From assembly GCA_036721445.1 (NCBI GenBank), contig DAIMKZ010000024.1:1-26113 (forward strand): a stretch of 26,113 nucleotides of DNA, in the 5' to 3' direction. This document shows, in pieces, positions 18,080-26,060 of this stretch (its first letter is position 1; each line of letters starts with the position of its first letter). Position numbers and translations under genes: made by a program. The notes under the pieces are model-generated. The model worked only from the letters and a program-made list of their open reading frames with translations, was not told the DNA's origin and made no database searches. This stretch comes from UBA4055 sp036721445 (GTDB lineage Bacteria > UBA4055).

Positions 18080-18107
18080 TTGTTTTGAGTCCCTGATGCA
18101 TTATATT
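18080..18107 (+). promoter_or_regulatory. Possible promoter upstream of 18131 gene
   Basis: TTGTTT (18080-18085) and TATATT (18102-18107), 16 bases apart, lie in the 57-base gap after the cyclase gene. The pair resembles a sigma-70 promoter and would start a transcript about 15 bases before the next ATG. The gap holds no hairpin terminator. Confidence 0.3.
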
Positions 18108-18130
18108 AGTAACAAAATAAGCGACGGGCT

Positions 18131-18733
18131 ATGAAATTAATAACATTTGCATTGTTCTTTCTGTCATTTCTGCTGCAGGCTCAAATTGAAGTGACAAGGA
18201 CCGATAAAGAGTATTCTCTCAAAAAGACCGCAGGAGAAAGCTGGTCCGTGCTCAGATTCGGAAGGAATGACGAATTCTTCCCGTTCAATTACATGAAATA
18301 CTCCAGTAGTATCAGGATAGAAAGCCTTGAGAGCGAATGTAAAATCATTGACGAACTCTGGAGCCGTGCGGATGAGAGCATAAACATCGAACTGTCAACC
18401 GCCGACGTCGGCTATCCTCTTCAGTTCCCGGACATCATGCCCGACTACATCCAGGCTTTTCTCGATTCGGAGGAGTGGATGACCCACGTTTCGTTAAAAG
18501 GGAAAGAGCTGAATTACGAACTCATGCACAAGGTCATCTATGAGAACGATGTGTTCCGGCCGCTCACCGACCTGCTTTATCTGCATGGGTATTACATTAC
18601 AGGAGTCAGTACAGAAAAACACGGCTTCGTTCCGAAGGAAGACCTTATAAAATACGGTTTTAAAGGCAGTGAGATCATTCCCGTGCCGTTCATGCTGTAC
18701 TGGAAAGTCGAGAGAATTAAGAAAGTTAAGTGA
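18131..18733 (+). CDS. Secreted protein of unknown function
   Basis: I do not recognise this 200-residue protein. It has a clear signal peptide (MKLITFALFFLSFLLQAQ, cleavage near residue 18) and a mature part rich in charged and aromatic residues, with no lipobox, no transmembrane helix and no T9SS tail, so a periplasmic location is likely. Segments such as YPLQFPDIMPDYIQAF and LLYLHGYYITGV suggest a compact mixed fold. The ribosome site is poor (GACGGG). It ends 10 bases before the GTG start of the propeller gene, so both may be cotranscribed. Confidence 0.7.
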   Translation: MKLITFALFFLSFLLQAQIEVTRTDKEYSLKKTAGESWSVLRFGRNDEFFPFNYMKYSSSIRIESLESECKIIDELWSRADESINIELSTADVGYPLQFPDIMPDYIQAFLDSEEWMTHVSLKGKELNYELMHKVIYENDVFRPLTDLLYLHGYYITGVSTEKHGFVPKEDLIKYGFKGSEIIPVPFMLYWKVERIKKVK

Positions 18734-18743
18734 GAGGAAGAAA

Positions 18744-20168
18744 GTGAAGAAAATCATTGTTCTGATTTTGAGCCTGTCAGGTATAGTGTTCAGTTCGACA
18801 TTTAATCTGAAGTACGGTGGACCTGAAATTGAAATCGGGTATGATGCGGCACAAACATCAGACGGTGGTTTTATTATAGCTGGAATAACAAATTCAATTG
18901 GAACTGAAATAGGTGATTATGACGGATATTTAATAAAAACAGACCAGAACGGTATTATGGAATGGGAGGAAATGCTACCAGGACAAGGAGTTGATTCTTT
19001 TATAAAAGTCAGACAGACTTCAGACGGTGGATATATAGTATTAGGAAGGAATAATTTCCGAATCTTGGATGAATCTAATGAATGTTTTCCATGGCTTGTG
19101 AAATATGATGATACAGGAAAACTCAAGTGGGAGGATACATACGAAGAGTTAAATGCTGATCTGAATATTAGTGATTTTATCATAGCAGATGACGAAGGAT
19201 TTCTTGTACTTGGTTCAAAGAAAACATCAATAAGTACATGTGATGCATGGCTAATGAAAACAGATTCACATGGTAGAAAAATTTGGGAAAAAGTATATGA
19301 TTCTCAAGATATAGACGAAGGAGTATCTATTACCAGAAACTTCTCAGGAGGATATTTATTAGTATGCAATTCAGGAGATCAAGTATGGGCGATACATATT
19401 GATCAAACAGGTGAAATTATTCAAGAGGGAATAATAAATTATTCTAGCGACAATAAATTATGTACATCTATTTGCGCTACAACTGACAGTAGCTTTGTGA
19501 TGACAGGATATGTAAACTCAGGAGAGCAGCCACCTCCGCCAACTTTTCCTCCTGATCCGCCGGTTCAATTTAACCAAGGCTGCTGTATATTAAAATTTTC
19601 ATCAAATCTGAATACAGAATGGATGAGATATTACAATGTTCCGGATTATAATTACTTATGGATCAACAGTATATGTAATTCAAACGAAGATGGATTTACT
19701 TTTATAGGTACAAACAACAATAGTCTAAATGATTTATTTATAACGAAAGTAGATAATGCAGGTAATTTTCTTTGGGAAAGATTTTACGGTAACTCATATG
19801 ATGATCAAGGTACCGGAAATATTATTAGAAGCAGTGATAATTCATATGTATTTTGTGGGATGGCAGATTTAATAAATAACTACCCAGAGGTAAGTAGCCA
19901 AGTTTATCTGATTAAAACGGATTCTGACGGTTATGTTATCTATCCTCCGGTAATCACTTCGTTCGAGAATGATTCGAATAATGTTTCGATCAACTGGGAA
20001 GCTGTCTCGAATGCAGGCTCATATATTGTTTACGGTTCAGACAGGCCTGACTCGAATTTTACGGCTATCGATACTACCGCAGTAAATTCATGGAACACGG
20101 CACAAGCTGACAGTCTTAATAAGAAATTCTATTATATAAAAGCGAGTACGGACCCTGTAAGTAAATGA
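18744..20168 (+). CDS. Secreted beta-propeller-like repeat protein with FN3-like C-terminal domain
   Basis: A 474-residue exported protein beginning at GTG 18744 behind AGAGG. A signal peptide (1-18) ends at VFSS. Seven divergent repeats of about 50-60 residues follow, each centred on a (S/N)-x-DGG(F/Y)-(I/L)-x-G core and usually ending in a W-x-K-x-D-x-x-G strand (for example QTSDGGFIIAG, QTSDGGYIVLG, SNEDGFTFIG), which suits a seven-bladed propeller. A proline run (QPPPPTFPPDPP) sits in blade five. The last 80 residues resemble an FN3 domain (VSINWEAVSNAGSYIVYG). No T9SS tail is present, which is unusual for this architecture in FCB bacteria. Its stop overlaps the next start (ATGA). The repeat portion looks more A+T-rich than its neighbours. 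Confidence 0.8.
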   Translation: MKKIIVLILSLSGIVFSSTFNLKYGGPEIEIGYDAAQTSDGGFIIAGITNSIGTEIGDYDGYLIKTDQNGIMEWEEMLPGQGVDSFIKVRQTSDGGYIVLGRNNFRILDESNECFPWLVKYDDTGKLKWEDTYEELNADLNISDFIIADDEGFLVLGSKKTSISTCDAWLMKTDSHGRKIWEKVYDSQDIDEGVSITRNFSGGYLLVCNSGDQVWAIHIDQTGEIIQEGIINYSSDNKLCTSICATTDSSFVMTGYVNSGEQPPPPTFPPDPPVQFNQGCCILKFSSNLNTEWMRYYNVPDYNYLWINSICNSNEDGFTFIGTNNNSLNDLFITKVDNAGNFLWERFYGNSYDDQGTGNIIRSSDNSYVFCGMADLINNYPEVSSQVYLIKTDSDGYVIYPPVITSFENDSNNVSINWEAVSNAGSYIVYGSDRPDSNFTAIDTTAVNSWNTAQADSLNKKFYYIKASTDPVSK

Positions 20169-20812
20169 CTAAAACAGACTATTACGGTATTCACGAGAAT
20201 CAATATAAATATCTTAAAAATTCAGGGCGGGAAGGCTGGAATGACGAAAAGAATATCGTTAGTCTTTATGACCTTGTTCTTAAAGCTGCTGAATTCTGTA
20301 AAACTGATAAACCGAAAGTGCTTGAACTCGGTTGCGGTGACGGTCAGCTTGCGGTCATGCTAGCTGAAAAAGGTTTTGATGTTACAGGAATAGATATTTC
20401 GCCTACTGCGGTCGAATGGGCGAAGGAAAGGACAGATAAAGCCAAATTCATAGTTGGAGATGTTCTAGATACAGGCTTTAAATCCGATTCTTTCGATATT
20501 ATTATCGATTCGTACTGCCTGCACTGCATTATCGGTGAGGACAGAAAGAAAATGCTTTCCGAAGTTAAAAGACTGTTAAAATGTGGCGGATTGTTCGCAG
20601 GAATAACGATGAGTAATACGATACCTGAAGATATTAAACAGTTTTTCAATGAGAAAAGAGAAATGGTCAAGAACGGGATAGCAGGAAGATATATAGGCAG
20701 AGCGGATGATATCCTGAACGAATTTTCACAGGCCGGTTTTGAAATAATAGAGAATACAGTTGATGTTATTGTAAATGAAGCGGACGATCTTAAATATATA
20801 TGCAGAAAATGA
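20165..20812 (+). CDS. Class I SAM-dependent methyltransferase
   Basis: A 215-residue methyltransferase with motif I VLELGCGDGQ (52-61), the acidic VTGIDISPTAVEWA after strand 2, a GDVLDTGF adenine-binding turn, and FDIIIDSYCLHCI as the post-motif strand, all typical of the Methyltransf_25/11 group. The N terminus (DYYGIHENQYKYL) may form the substrate lid. The substrate is not predictable; relatives include thiopurine- and tellurite-type methyltransferases. It starts within the stop codon of the propeller gene (ATGA, 20165-20168) and is followed after 12 bases by the peptidase gene. Confidence 0.88.
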   Translation: MTKTDYYGIHENQYKYLKNSGREGWNDEKNIVSLYDLVLKAAEFCKTDKPKVLELGCGDGQLAVMLAEKGFDVTGIDISPTAVEWAKERTDKAKFIVGDVLDTGFKSDSFDIIIDSYCLHCIIGEDRKKMLSEVKRLLKCGGLFAGITMSNTIPEDIKQFFNEKREMVKNGIAGRYIGRADDILNEFSQAGFEIIENTVDVIVNEADDLKYICRK

Positions 20813-20824
20813 ACGGAGAAGTGA

Positions 20825-22870
20825 ATGAAATTCGATTACCCGGAAACGAAAAAGGTTGAAGTTACTGATGTGCTTCACGGCACAGAGATCAAAGATGATT
20901 ACAGGTGGCTTGAGGACAATAAAGATCCCGGAGTTCTTGCGTGGGACAAGGCTCAGAATAAGTTTACTGAGAGTTTTCTCTCGGAAATACCTTTCAGAGG
21001 TAAGCTTAAGGAAAGACTGATCGGCCTGATGAAAGTCGATCAGATGAGCATACCGGAAAAAGTCCTGTGCGGCGAAAGAGTGCTCCAGTATAAGAAGAAA
21101 GCTGATGAAGAAAAATGGGTGCTCTATACTCAGAAAGATGAGAATTCACCTTTTAAGGTACTGATCGACCCGAATCAGTGGCCGGAGGATGAGACCTTAG
21201 CTTATTATCAGGCATCAAGGAACGGTAAATATCTTGCTTACGGCGTGGCTAAAGGAGGCGATGAAGCTCCCGTACTTAAAGTTATGGAGATTGAGAACAG
21301 GAATATCTTAAGCGATGAAGTGAAAGGCTGGAGGCAGCATGTATATGACTGGGACCCGGACGGCAAAGGTTTTTATTATGTCGCACTTCCACTGAAAGGC
21401 GAAGTTCCGGAAGGGGAGGAATACTACTGGCAGTCGGTCTATTACCATAAGCTCGGTACAGTCAGAGATCAGGATCAAAAGCTGTATTACGATACTGAGG
21501 TCAAAGAGAACTGGTACAGCGCATATCATTCGGAAGACGGCAGGTATCTCATAGTAGGCATCGGACAGTTCTATAAGAATTCGATATATTTTAAAAGAAC
21601 CGGTCATGATGAGCTTAAAGTACTCACGGATGATTTCGATGCGGAATATTCCGCCGAATTCTTCGGTGATAAAATATATATTTCAACCAATAAAAACGCT
21701 CCGAACAGGAAGATATTTGTAACCGATACAGAAAAATGCAGTAAGGATAACTGGAAAGAGATCATTCCTGAAAAGGATTATAATCTGGAAGGATTTAAGA
21801 TCATAAACGGCCTTTTGTACGTGACTTATCTGAAGAACGCTTTTTCCCTGATCCAGATCTATGATCTTGAAGGCAATTACATTCAGGATGTCTGTGTGCC
21901 CGGGGCAAGCTCAGCCGGGATATGGGGCAGACAGAAGGATTCCGTAGTGTGGCTTTGGCTGTCGTCTTTCACTATACCGTCAGCGATATATAAATATGAT
22001 ATGGACGGAAATAGAGCTAAACAGTATTTTATGCCTCATATCGATTTCAAGTTCAATGACTACGAAACGAAGCAGGTCTGGTATGATTCAAAAGACGGTA
22101 CGAAAGTCTCGATGTTCATTATAAAGAGAACAGGGACTGAACCGAAGAAAAACACCCCGTGCTTCATGTATGCCTACGGCGGATTCAATATCCCGATCAC
22201 TCCTGCATTTAAATCCGAGTATGCGGTCTGGCTGGAATCCGGAGGTATCGTTGCCGTCCCGAACCTGCGCGGCGGGGGAGAGTACGGGGAAGAATGGCAT
22301 AAGGCGGGAATGTTCGAAAAAAAGCAGAACGTTTTCGATGATTACATAGCCGCCGCGGAATGGCTGATATCCAACGGGTACACCTGTCGCGAAAAGCTCG
22401 TGATGACGGGCGGCAGCAACGGCGGGCTCCTCACAGGCGCGATGACAACGCAGAGGCCTGATCTCATGAAGGCGATTTACTGCGGCGTTCCGCTTCTGGA
22501 CATGATAAGATACCACAAGTCCATGATCGCGAATATCTGGAAAGAAGAATACGGCAGCGCGGAAGACCCCGATCAGTTCAGATATATCTTAAAATATTCG
22601 CCTTACCATAACATCAGGCCTGGTACAAAATATCCCGCGATCATGGTTACAGCAGGCATAAATGATGCCCGCGTAGATCCGTACCACGCGCGCAAGTTCG
22701 TAGCCGCGCTCAGGGATGCGAACGCATCGGACGAGCCTGTTCTTCTGCAGGTACAGCAGTCATCGGGTCACGGGGGTGGAACTAAGCTGTCGATCCTTGC
22801 CGGTCAGAGCGCGGACAAGATGGCGTTCCTCATGGATCAGGTCGGGATCGAGTATAAAGAAATCAAATGA
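20825..22870 (+). CDS. Prolyl oligopeptidase, S9A family
   Basis: Serine peptidase cutting short peptides after proline; 681 residues, the usual S9A length. The N-terminal part (about 1-75 and 405-681) forms the alpha/beta-hydrolase domain and the middle forms the seven-bladed propeller. The N terminus begins YPETKKVEVTDVLHGTEIKD and DYRWLEDNKDP, both S9A hallmarks. Catalytic triad: Ser531 in GGSNGGLL, Asp614 in INDARVDP, His649 in SSGHGGG. There is no signal peptide, so it acts in the cytoplasm. GGAG at 20814-20817 supports the start. Its stop overlaps the start of tex (ATGA). Confidence 0.95.
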   Translation: MKFDYPETKKVEVTDVLHGTEIKDDYRWLEDNKDPGVLAWDKAQNKFTESFLSEIPFRGKLKERLIGLMKVDQMSIPEKVLCGERVLQYKKKADEEKWVLYTQKDENSPFKVLIDPNQWPEDETLAYYQASRNGKYLAYGVAKGGDEAPVLKVMEIENRNILSDEVKGWRQHVYDWDPDGKGFYYVALPLKGEVPEGEEYYWQSVYYHKLGTVRDQDQKLYYDTEVKENWYSAYHSEDGRYLIVGIGQFYKNSIYFKRTGHDELKVLTDDFDAEYSAEFFGDKIYISTNKNAPNRKIFVTDTEKCSKDNWKEIIPEKDYNLEGFKIINGLLYVTYLKNAFSLIQIYDLEGNYIQDVCVPGASSAGIWGRQKDSVVWLWLSSFTIPSAIYKYDMDGNRAKQYFMPHIDFKFNDYETKQVWYDSKDGTKVSMFIIKRTGTEPKKNTPCFMYAYGGFNIPITPAFKSEYAVWLESGGIVAVPNLRGGGEYGEEWHKAGMFEKKQNVFDDYIAAAEWLISNGYTCREKLVMTGGSNGGLLTGAMTTQRPDLMKAIYCGVPLLDMIRYHKSMIANIWKEEYGSAEDPDQFRYILKYSPYHNIRPGTKYPAIMVTAGINDARVDPYHARKFVAALRDANASDEPVLLQVQQSSGHGGGTKLSILAGQSADKMAFLMDQVGIEYKEIK

Positions 22871-25005
22871 CTGATATTATCAATATAATAGCCCGAGAGA
22901 ACAACTGGTCTGAAAAAGCCGTTTCGACTGTGCTCGGTCTTCTCGCTGAAGGAGCAACAATTCCATTTATTGCACGTTACCGAAAGGAAATGACAGGCGG
23001 ATTGAATGAAGACGATCTGAGATTGATTGATGAACGGGCAGGTTACTTGAAATCCTTGAATGAGCGTAAGGTGACAGTGATCAAGACTATCACAGAACTC
23101 GGAAAAATGACTCCGGAGTTATCTGCAAAGATCGATGAATGTCTTTCACTGACAGAACTTGAGGATATTTATCTGCCTTACAAGCCCAAAAGGAAGACCC
23201 GCGCGTCGGTCGCCAAAGAAAAAGGGCTTGAACCATTGGCAATGTTTATTCTTGAAAATCCTGATTTCTGCGGAGATTTTAATAAAGTATGCAGTGCCTA
23301 TGTTAATGCTGAAAAGGGAGTGAATGATACTGAAGAAGCTGTCAGCGGAGCTAAAGATATACTGGCCGAAATGATCTCTGAGCATGCTTCAGTAAGAAAA
23401 TTATGCAGAGAATATTTGCAGAACAGAAGTACAATTATTTCATTGAAAGCAAAAGAAAAAGTTAAGAAGGTAGCTGACGAAGAGGACGGGCCTAAAGTAA
23501 GCGGCAGTTATTCTCAACAGGCTGAAAAGAAAGCTAAGGATGTTTATCAGATCTATCACGATTTTAAGATATCAGTCAGGAGCGTTAAGCCTCACCAGAT
23601 CCTGGCAATTAACAGGGGAGAGGACGAAGGTATTTTAAAGATAACTTTCGATTACGATCAGGAATTTCTCCACAATGCTGTAAAAAAGCGGTTCTTTCAT
23701 ACAGACAGATCATTTTTTAATGAGATGATCGAAGAAATTATCAATGACAGCTGGAAAAGACTTTTATTTCCGTCTCTCGAAAGAGAAGTAAGGAAGGAAC
23801 TGACAGAAAAAGCCGAACTTCATGCAGTAGAAGTATTTGCTACAAATCTCAGACAACTACTTCTTCAGCCGCCGTTACTGAATAATGTGATAATGGGTAT
23901 CGACCCCGGCTTCGTTTCGGGCTGTAAGATTGCTGTGATAGATCCGACAGGTAAATATCTTTACGGAAATACGATCTACCCTCATCCTCCTCAGAGAAAA
24001 ACTGCTGAAGCTGTTGATCTGATGGTCAGAACGATCAGGCAGTATAAAGTCCGGGTCATAGCTATAGGGAATGGAACTGCCAGCCGTGAAACTGAGTCTG
24101 TCGTAGCTGAGATTATCAAAGAGAATAATCTTGAATGCAAGTATCTTATAGTCAATGAAGCAGGCGCATCTGTTTATTCTGCGTCAAAACTTGCGCAGGA
24201 AGAGTTTCCTGACCTTGAAGCTGCTATGCGCGGTAATATCTCCATAGCCAGAAGAGTTCTTGATCCGCTGGCAGAACTTGTAAAGATCGATCCTAAAGCT
24301 ATAGGGGTCGGACTGTACCAGCACGATATAAATCAGAAACTATTATCTTCAAAACTCGAGACAGTAGTTGAGTCAGTCGTAAATCACGTCGGAGTTGATC
24401 TTAATACAGCTTCATCACCGCTTCTCTGCAGAGTCTCAGGGCTTACTAAAAGAGCAGCAGATAAGATCATCGGGATCCGTGATGAGCAGGGGAGTTTCAA
24501 GAGCAGGGCAGACCTGAGGAAGATCACAAAGATGACTCCAAAAGTTTTTGAACAATGCGCAGGATTTTTAAAGATCAGCAATGGTACCAACCCACTGGAT
24601 ATTACAGCTATTCACCCGGAAAGTTATGCTGCTGTTGATAAATTACTGAAATTATACGATCTGCAGAATAAAGAGATAAATCATCCTGACACAGTTGAAG
24701 TTATCAGGAATATCAAACCATCTGCCGGACTGGCCGGTCAGGTAGGTGTCGGGCTTCCAACCTTGATTGACATTCTGGAAAATCTGCAGAAACCTGGTCG
24801 TGATCCCAGAGAAGAACTTTCCAAACCCATCCTCAGAAGCGATATACTTAAAACAGAGGACCTCGAGATCGGAATGAAACTCAAAGGAACAGTGAGGAAT
24901 ATTGTCGATTTCGGAGCTTTCGTTGATATAGGTATAAAACAGGATGCATTAGTTCATGTTTCACAAATGGCAAACATATTAAAACAGTGCAATTTTAATT
25001 ATTAA
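22867..25005 (+). CDS. tex: Tex family transcription/RNA-binding protein, truncated in the S1 domain
   Basis: Nucleic-acid-binding factor with Tex N-terminal helical domains (1-about 310), a YqgF/RNase H-like domain (IMGIDPGFVSGCKIAVIDPT), helix-hairpin-helix repeats (SSPLLCRVSGLTKRAADKI and the following segment) and an S1 domain from about residue 664 (KLKGTVRNIVDFGAFVDIG). S1 homology stops at HVSQMAN (residue about 703); the next nine residues, ILKQCNFNY, do not fit and a stop follows. Around 30 C-terminal S1 residues plus any tail are missing. The break at about 24974 coincides with the change to A+T-rich DNA that leads into integron cassettes. S1 is needed for RNA binding in known Tex proteins, so function may be impaired. 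ATG overlaps the peptidase stop. Confidence 0.92.
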   Translation: MTDIINIIARENNWSEKAVSTVLGLLAEGATIPFIARYRKEMTGGLNEDDLRLIDERAGYLKSLNERKVTVIKTITELGKMTPELSAKIDECLSLTELEDIYLPYKPKRKTRASVAKEKGLEPLAMFILENPDFCGDFNKVCSAYVNAEKGVNDTEEAVSGAKDILAEMISEHASVRKLCREYLQNRSTIISLKAKEKVKKVADEEDGPKVSGSYSQQAEKKAKDVYQIYHDFKISVRSVKPHQILAINRGEDEGILKITFDYDQEFLHNAVKKRFFHTDRSFFNEMIEEIINDSWKRLLFPSLEREVRKELTEKAELHAVEVFATNLRQLLLQPPLLNNVIMGIDPGFVSGCKIAVIDPTGKYLYGNTIYPHPPQRKTAEAVDLMVRTIRQYKVRVIAIGNGTASRETESVVAEIIKENNLECKYLIVNEAGASVYSASKLAQEEFPDLEAAMRGNISIARRVLDPLAELVKIDPKAIGVGLYQHDINQKLLSSKLETVVESVVNHVGVDLNTASSPLLCRVSGLTKRAADKIIGIRDEQGSFKSRADLRKITKMTPKVFEQCAGFLKISNGTNPLDITAIHPESYAAVDKLLKLYDLQNKEINHPDTVEVIRNIKPSAGLAGQVGVGLPTLIDILENLQKPGRDPREELSKPILRSDILKTEDLEIGMKLKGTVRNIVDFGAFVDIGIKQDALVHVSQMANILKQCNFNY

Positions 25006-25018
25006 AAGTGGCTATAAT
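24993..25018 (+). promoter_or_regulatory. A+T-rich palindrome and TATAAT box before the cassettes
   Basis: A perfect inverted repeat TTTTAAT-T-ATTAAAA (24993-25007) is followed by TATAAT at 25013-25018, 17 bases before the first cassette core site. No convincing -35 box is seen. The 61 bases from 24974 to 25034 match neither tex nor an attC, and could be a remnant of an attI/Pc-type region or another cassette end. Confidence 0.35.
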
Positions 25019-25046
25019 GTACGTTTGATAAATTGTTAGGCATCCT

Positions 25047-25382
25047 ATGAAAATGAGCCACGAAGAATACATCGAGAAGAAACGTAAGCGAGCGGTAGAA
25101 GTTGCAAGCGGAATGCTAGATGGTTCTATTAACTATCTAGAGGGTGCTATTGAGTTGTCTTCACTAAGGTTTGAGGTTGGCCTGTCCGAAGACGATAAAG
25201 ATTTTATGCCTTTTACTGGGGTTGCATCAGAAGTCGATCATTTGCCAATTGGTGCGCCAAGGCAGTATTGGTCTCAAGAAGCTCTAGATAGGCACGAGCC
25301 AGAAATACAGCAATCCATTAAATGGGCAAAGGAAGTCTCTTTGTCAGAATGCAAATCTATCGTGGCAAGGTTCAATGCTTAA
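25047..25382 (+). CDS. Cassette-borne protein of unknown function
   Basis: A 111-residue soluble, acidic, helical protein with no signal peptide. I do not recognise its family with certainty; the segments ELSSLRFEVGLSEDDKDF, ASEVDHLPIG and RQYWSQEAL give it a look I associate with small proteins carried in gammaproteobacterial integron cassettes. ATG 25047 is used with the AGG of the core site as ribosome site; ATG 25053 is an alternative. The TAA stop lies within the attC R'' box. Its codon use (CTA, TTG, GGT) differs from the upstream chromosomal genes. Confidence 0.75.
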   Translation: MKMSHEEYIEKKRKRAVEVASGMLDGSINYLEGAIELSSLRFEVGLSEDDKDFMPFTGVASEVDHLPIGAPRQYWSQEALDRHEPEIQQSIKWAKEVSLSECKSIVARFNA

Positions 25383-25454
25383 CAAGGCCAAGCAGCATCG
25401 CCAGCAAAGCTGGCTGGACCTCGCTACGCTCGGCCGCTGTTGGCGGCGTTAACT
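25377..25454 (+). repeat. Integron attC recombination site
   Basis: R'' is GCTTAAC (25377-25383) and R' is GTTAACT (25448-25454). L'' GCCAA-G-CAGC (25387-25396) pairs with L' GCTGTTGGC (25436-25444) in nine base pairs, leaving one extrahelical G at 25392, the hallmark that directs strand choice by the integrase. R''/R' pair over five bases. A terminal hairpin GCCAGC-AAA-GCTGGC (25400-25414) and the CTCGCTACGCTCGG stretch are typical of environmental attC sites. Total length is 78 bases, within the known range. Confidence 0.92.
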
Positions 25455-25468
25455 AAATAGGTGGGATA

Positions 25469-25927
25469 GTGAATAAGGAGAAAAATAAGGAGAGGCGTGA
25501 GATCACAATATTTCGTGAATTTGCTAGAAAATCGGAGGTCGGTATAGAACCAGCTTCAGTTTCAAGCTGTAGGCCACCTGAGCCTGACATAATATGTGCG
25601 GTGAGAGGTAAAGGTTGTGTTCGTTTCGAATTAACAGAAGCGTGTGCTCCTGAATTTGCTCAGGCAATAAACAATCCAAACCCTGAAGGAGTCTATTCGT
25701 GTTGGAGTTCTGATGTATCAGAAGACACACTTCGAAAGAAACTTTCGAAATCGTATCCAGTACCGGAGCCGGTCGAATTACTCATCTTCACTGATGGTGC
25801 AACGGCAAAACCTGACTCTCAATTAATACGAGAGTTTCGAGAAATTCTCAAAGAAAGTCAAGGACAGTTTCGTCGCGTTTGGTTAATGGGTGACGAGATC
25901 CATCAATTGTGGCCAGAAACTAGTTAA
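25469..25927 (+). CDS. Cassette-borne protein, possible PD-(D/E)xK-like nuclease fold
   Basis: A 152-residue protein starting at GTG 25469 behind AGGTGGG (25459-25465). Its middle reads PPEPDIICAVRGKGCVRFEL, then TEA: a PD strand (Asp40) followed 14 residues later by Glu54-Leu-Thr. This is the arrangement of PD-(D/E)xK folds, with Thr where the Lys is usual. The first part (EITIFREFAR) may be the helix preceding the fold, and RRVWLMGDEIHQLWPE ends the protein. Nuclease activity is not assured because of the missing lysine. It could be a stand-alone effector or an immunity-type protein. Family membership is inferred by motif only. The TAA stop overlaps the R'' box of the next attC. Confidence 0.7.
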   Translation: MNKEKNKERREITIFREFARKSEVGIEPASVSSCRPPEPDIICAVRGKGCVRFELTEACAPEFAQAINNPNPEGVYSCWSSDVSEDTLRKKLSKSYPVPEPVELLIFTDGATAKPDSQLIREFREILKESQGQFRRVWLMGDEIHQLWPETS

Positions 25928-25928
25928 C
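25922..25928 (+). repeat. R'' box of a second attC site, right half missing
   Basis: AGTTAAC perfectly complements the GTTAACT core at 25448-25454 and overlaps the stop codon of the second cassette ORF, as in the first attC. The sequence continues AAGCTGTTTATC, which may be L'', but no complementary L' or GTTRRRY follows within the 185 bases to the window end. Confidence 0.6.
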
Positions 25929-26003
25929 AAGCTGTTTATCTCGTTCACACGCTCTTAGTGGGAATGCATACTAAACGCTCCAACACAGAGCATTGAAGCG
26001 AGA

Positions 26004-26060
26004 CCTCAATCGCGTAATATTGAGGAGATGCTGAAGTAAATTCAGAATGACGATGTCTCT
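26004..26060. repeat. Tandem small inverted repeats of dispersed-repeat type
   Basis: CCTCAAT (26004-26010) and ATTGAGG (26019-26025) form a seven-base stem around an eight-base loop. Directly after it, GAGATG then CTGAA-GTAAA-TTCAG (26031-26045) and AATGACGATGTCTC form a second inverted repeat with an outer GAGA/TCTC pair. The GATGCTGAA...TTCAG-ATGACG pattern, and TTCGCTCAGTATGACGG at the very end of the window, resemble intergenic repeats I recall as common in FCB and related genomes. No coding potential is seen in 25929-26113. Confidence 0.5.

Larger units (their letters stand above)
25035..25454 (+). mobile_element. Integron gene cassette 1
   Basis: The unit runs from the core site GTTAGGC (25035-25041, fitting GTTRRRY) through one short ORF to the attC at 25377-25454, whose R' box is the left end of the next cassette. 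The ORF starts six bases after the core site and its stop codon overlaps the R'' box, as is usual in cassettes. No integrase gene lies in the window. The cassette structure is directly visible; mobility is inferred. Confidence 0.85.
25449..25928 (+). mobile_element. Integron gene cassette 2, 3' end incomplete
   Basis: Begins at the recombination point in GTTAACT (25448-25454), carries one ORF, and reaches an R'' box AGTTAAC (25922-25928) that is the exact reverse complement of its own left core, as expected for one cassette circle. No matching L'/R' half is visible further on, since no GTT occurs after 25950. The boundary is therefore uncertain. Confidence 0.7.

Noticed and set aside
18074..18130. 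Rho-independent terminator after the cyclase gene.
   Set aside because: No GC-rich stem with a following T run is present in the gap.
24968..25041. A complete attC ending at the GTTAGGC core before the first cassette.
   Set aside because: CAAAC and GTTTG can pair but no RYYYAAC R'' box or L''/L' arms with an extrahelical base are found.
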